From: Bacilli bacterium
Lineage (GTDB): Bacteria; Bacillota_I; Bacilli_A; RF39; UBA660
Reading direction: 5' to 3'
Length of the DNA stretch: 6,469 nt
Assembly: GCA_900772435.1 (NCBI GenBank)
Contig: CAAHEM010000053.1
Coordinates: 1 to 6,469 of the forward strand
Part shown: positions 5,857-6,469 of the stretch, piece by piece
Position numbering within the stretch: the stretch's first letter is position 1
Layout of the letters: the number at the start of each line of letters is the position of its first letter
Translations under genes and position numbers: made by a program
The notes under the pieces: model-generated
Database searches by the model: none
What the model was told of the DNA's origin: nothing
Seen by the model: only the letters and a program-made list of their open reading frames with translations

Positions 5857-6469
5857 TTTAATTCCTTCTTTCTTTTTTAAAGTTGTTTTCATTATCAACT
5901 TATCAAATAACATTAGTAATGATGGTAATATTAAGATTACTACTAACATACTAATAATTGCTCCTCTTGATATTAATGTACATATTGATCCAATTAAATC
6001 TATATCAGTATAAGCACCAACTCCAAATGTTGCTGCGAAGAAGCATATACCACTTACAAATACTGAACTTACACAAGAATCTAATGTTTCTCTCATAGAT
6101 TTGAATTTATCTTTTCCAGAATTTCTTAATTCTAAGTATTTTGTTGTCATAAGAATTGCATAATCAATAGTTGCTCCTAATTGAATAGTACCAATTACTA
6201 TAGATGCTATAAATGGAAGTGTTGTTCCTGTGAAGTATGAAATAGCAACATTTACGAATATAGCAAATTCAATAGCTAATATTAATAGAACTGGTAGAGA
6301 TAATGACTTTAATACTACAAACATAATTAAGAATATAATACCAATTGATACATAGTTAACATTTTTAAAGTCTTCATCACTTATCTTAATTAAGTCATTA
6401 GTAAGTGGTCCTTCACCTGCGATAATAGCATTCTTATCATATGTTTTAACTAACTCATCTATTTCTTCT
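4219..6469 (-). CDS. MMPL-family transporter C-terminal half, fused in frame to a secreted heptad-repeat protein (5' end missing)
   Basis: The reading frame is open to the right edge (749 residues visible), so the ATG at 6324 is internal and not the real start. The first ~200 residues are the end of an MMPL/RND-type proton-driven exporter: an extracellular-loop end (ITNDL-like, GEGPLTNDL), then about five to six membrane spans including GATIDYAILMTTKYLELR, where the Asp in the span is the family's conserved proton-relay position, and a final span ending LLMLFDKLIMKTT. The frame then crosses LKKKEGIK into MNKKVLAALL, a signal peptide, and a 545-residue secreted-type protein (see the entry at 4219-5856). 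In related Firmicutes these are usually two adjacent genes. The fusion is membrane-topologically plausible, since the signal peptide could serve as one more span. It may instead reflect a one-base error, real slippage, or dual expression from the internal start. Confidence 0.85.
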   Translation of the reverse strand, partial: EEIDELVKTYDKNAIIAGEGPLTNDLIKISDEDFKNVNYVSIGIIFLIMFVVLKSLSLPVLLILAIEFAIFVNVAISYFTGTTLPFIASIVIGTIQLGATIDYAILMTTKYLELRNSGKDKFKSMRETLDSCVSSVFVSGICFFAATFGVGAYTDIDLIGSICTLISRGAIISMLVVILILPSLLMLFDKLIMKTTLKKKEGIKMNKKVLAALLITLTLPLSVFATTKDETVYSRLNSDGSVDKTIVSNHIQNVKEGKYNDRTNLKDIVNVNGDERFDLIDNSLTWSSKGEDIFYKGTSTKSLPIKTTIKYYLDGKEYTSKELTGKSGKIKIVIKYENTSKKKVNVNGKKETLYTPFMITSLMTFNKDNITNLKVDNGKIVDNGISYMVLGYSAPGLYESLKIDDLKGLDTITIEYTTTSYEFTNIYSVATSNLFEDVDTSSFSDLNKLYNSVNKLGTSTKQLVNGSNDLKNGIKAYNDGFTKYNGGMNNLDNSVKGLVEKYNALNQGIQNLNEQVKGLSTYTGSIVNLATGINTLSTKTNELAKQSELLSTTVDNTLSTMTKHIETLTYIKETTTDENTKTLLEAEITNLQKSIDFKTLTSMKINIDNLNSSISALNKNVSALASSSKDLITNVDKLAPSVNYLATNSDKMYEGIKELSESVDYLTSLTNTFNTKNSEILKGATTLYDGLNKFNKEGISKITSVLNGKVKTYTKKVEKLIDLGNEYNSFSMKDKNTDGKTKFIMMISE
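5853..5880 (-). promoter_or_regulatory. gene-junction slippery site with internal ribosome binding site
   Basis: The zero frame reads TTA AAA AAG AAA, giving the heptamer A-AAA-AAG in the correct phase for -1 slippage (5878-5872). A -1 shift would end at TAA (5860-5858) four codons later, one base before the internal ATG. A +1 shift would end at TGA (5855-5853), overlapping that ATG as ATGA. AGAAGGA (5869-5863) is the ribosome site for the internal start. Confidence 0.5.

Noticed and set aside
6322..6324. ATG at 6324 as the start of the transporter gene.
   Set aside because: The frame stays open for 48 more codons to the window edge and those residues continue the family's extracellular loop and membrane span. 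The Met is inside a transmembrane segment.
1..6469. Mycoplasma-type genetic code (TGA as Trp), considered because of the extreme AT content.
   Set aside because: Trp codons checked in the acyltransferase are TGG, and the predicted genes end at TAA or TAG with full-length domains.
1..6469. CRISPR arrays, insertion sequences or attachment sites.
   Set aside because: No regularly spaced repeats, transposase-like frames, terminal inverted repeats with target duplications or integrase-related sequence were seen.

Overview
The window is strongly AT-rich and every protein gene reads on the minus strand. TGG encodes Trp in the readable proteins and TAA/TAG act as stops. Shine-Dalgarno sites are strong, and Leu/Ile/Lys codons are mostly A/T-ending. 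Together with the protein families (7TM hybrid kinase with HPt domain, MMPL transporter next to an L-x-x-G heptad-repeat secreted protein, ABC-F ATPase), this suggests a low-GC Firmicutes/Bacillota bacterium, probably host-associated, using the standard bacterial code. I cannot name a genus.

Right part (4219-6469): the C-terminal half of an MMPL/RND-type membrane transporter, whose N-terminus lies outside the window. It runs in frame, with no stop codon, into a signal-peptide-bearing secreted coiled-coil protein. The junction has a ribosome binding site, an internal ATG and an in-phase A-AAA-AAG slippery heptamer. Stops in both other frames fall exactly at the junction. A GAAA-tetraloop terminator follows the gene.

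Middle (650-4160): a PlsC-like acyltransferase with its own extended -10 promoter, then a membrane-bound hybrid histidine kinase (HisKA-HATPase-REC-HPt). The kinase appears to have a second, local promoter that overlaps the upstream-most possible ATG, so the start at 2929 is preferred. A terminator overlaps the kinase stop codon. No partner response regulator is visible.

Left part (1-520): compact and regulatory. It ends with the first 21 codons of an ABC-family ATPase, probably ABC-F. Before it comes a leader with an extended -10 promoter, a 16-codon leader peptide, a competing antiterminator hairpin and an intrinsic terminator: a translation-coupled attenuator of the kind known for antibiotic-responsive ABC-F genes. 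Back to back with that promoter is a plus-strand promoter that would make a short RNA of about 70 nt ending at an intrinsic terminator. This RNA converges on a 29-codon hydrophobic peptide gene that has its own TTGACA promoter and a hairpin over its ribosome binding site. The two convergent transcripts begin with nearly the same 12 nt. This layout resembles a type I toxin-antitoxin locus and is the best candidate for an undescribed system here. Nothing recognisable was found in 520-634.
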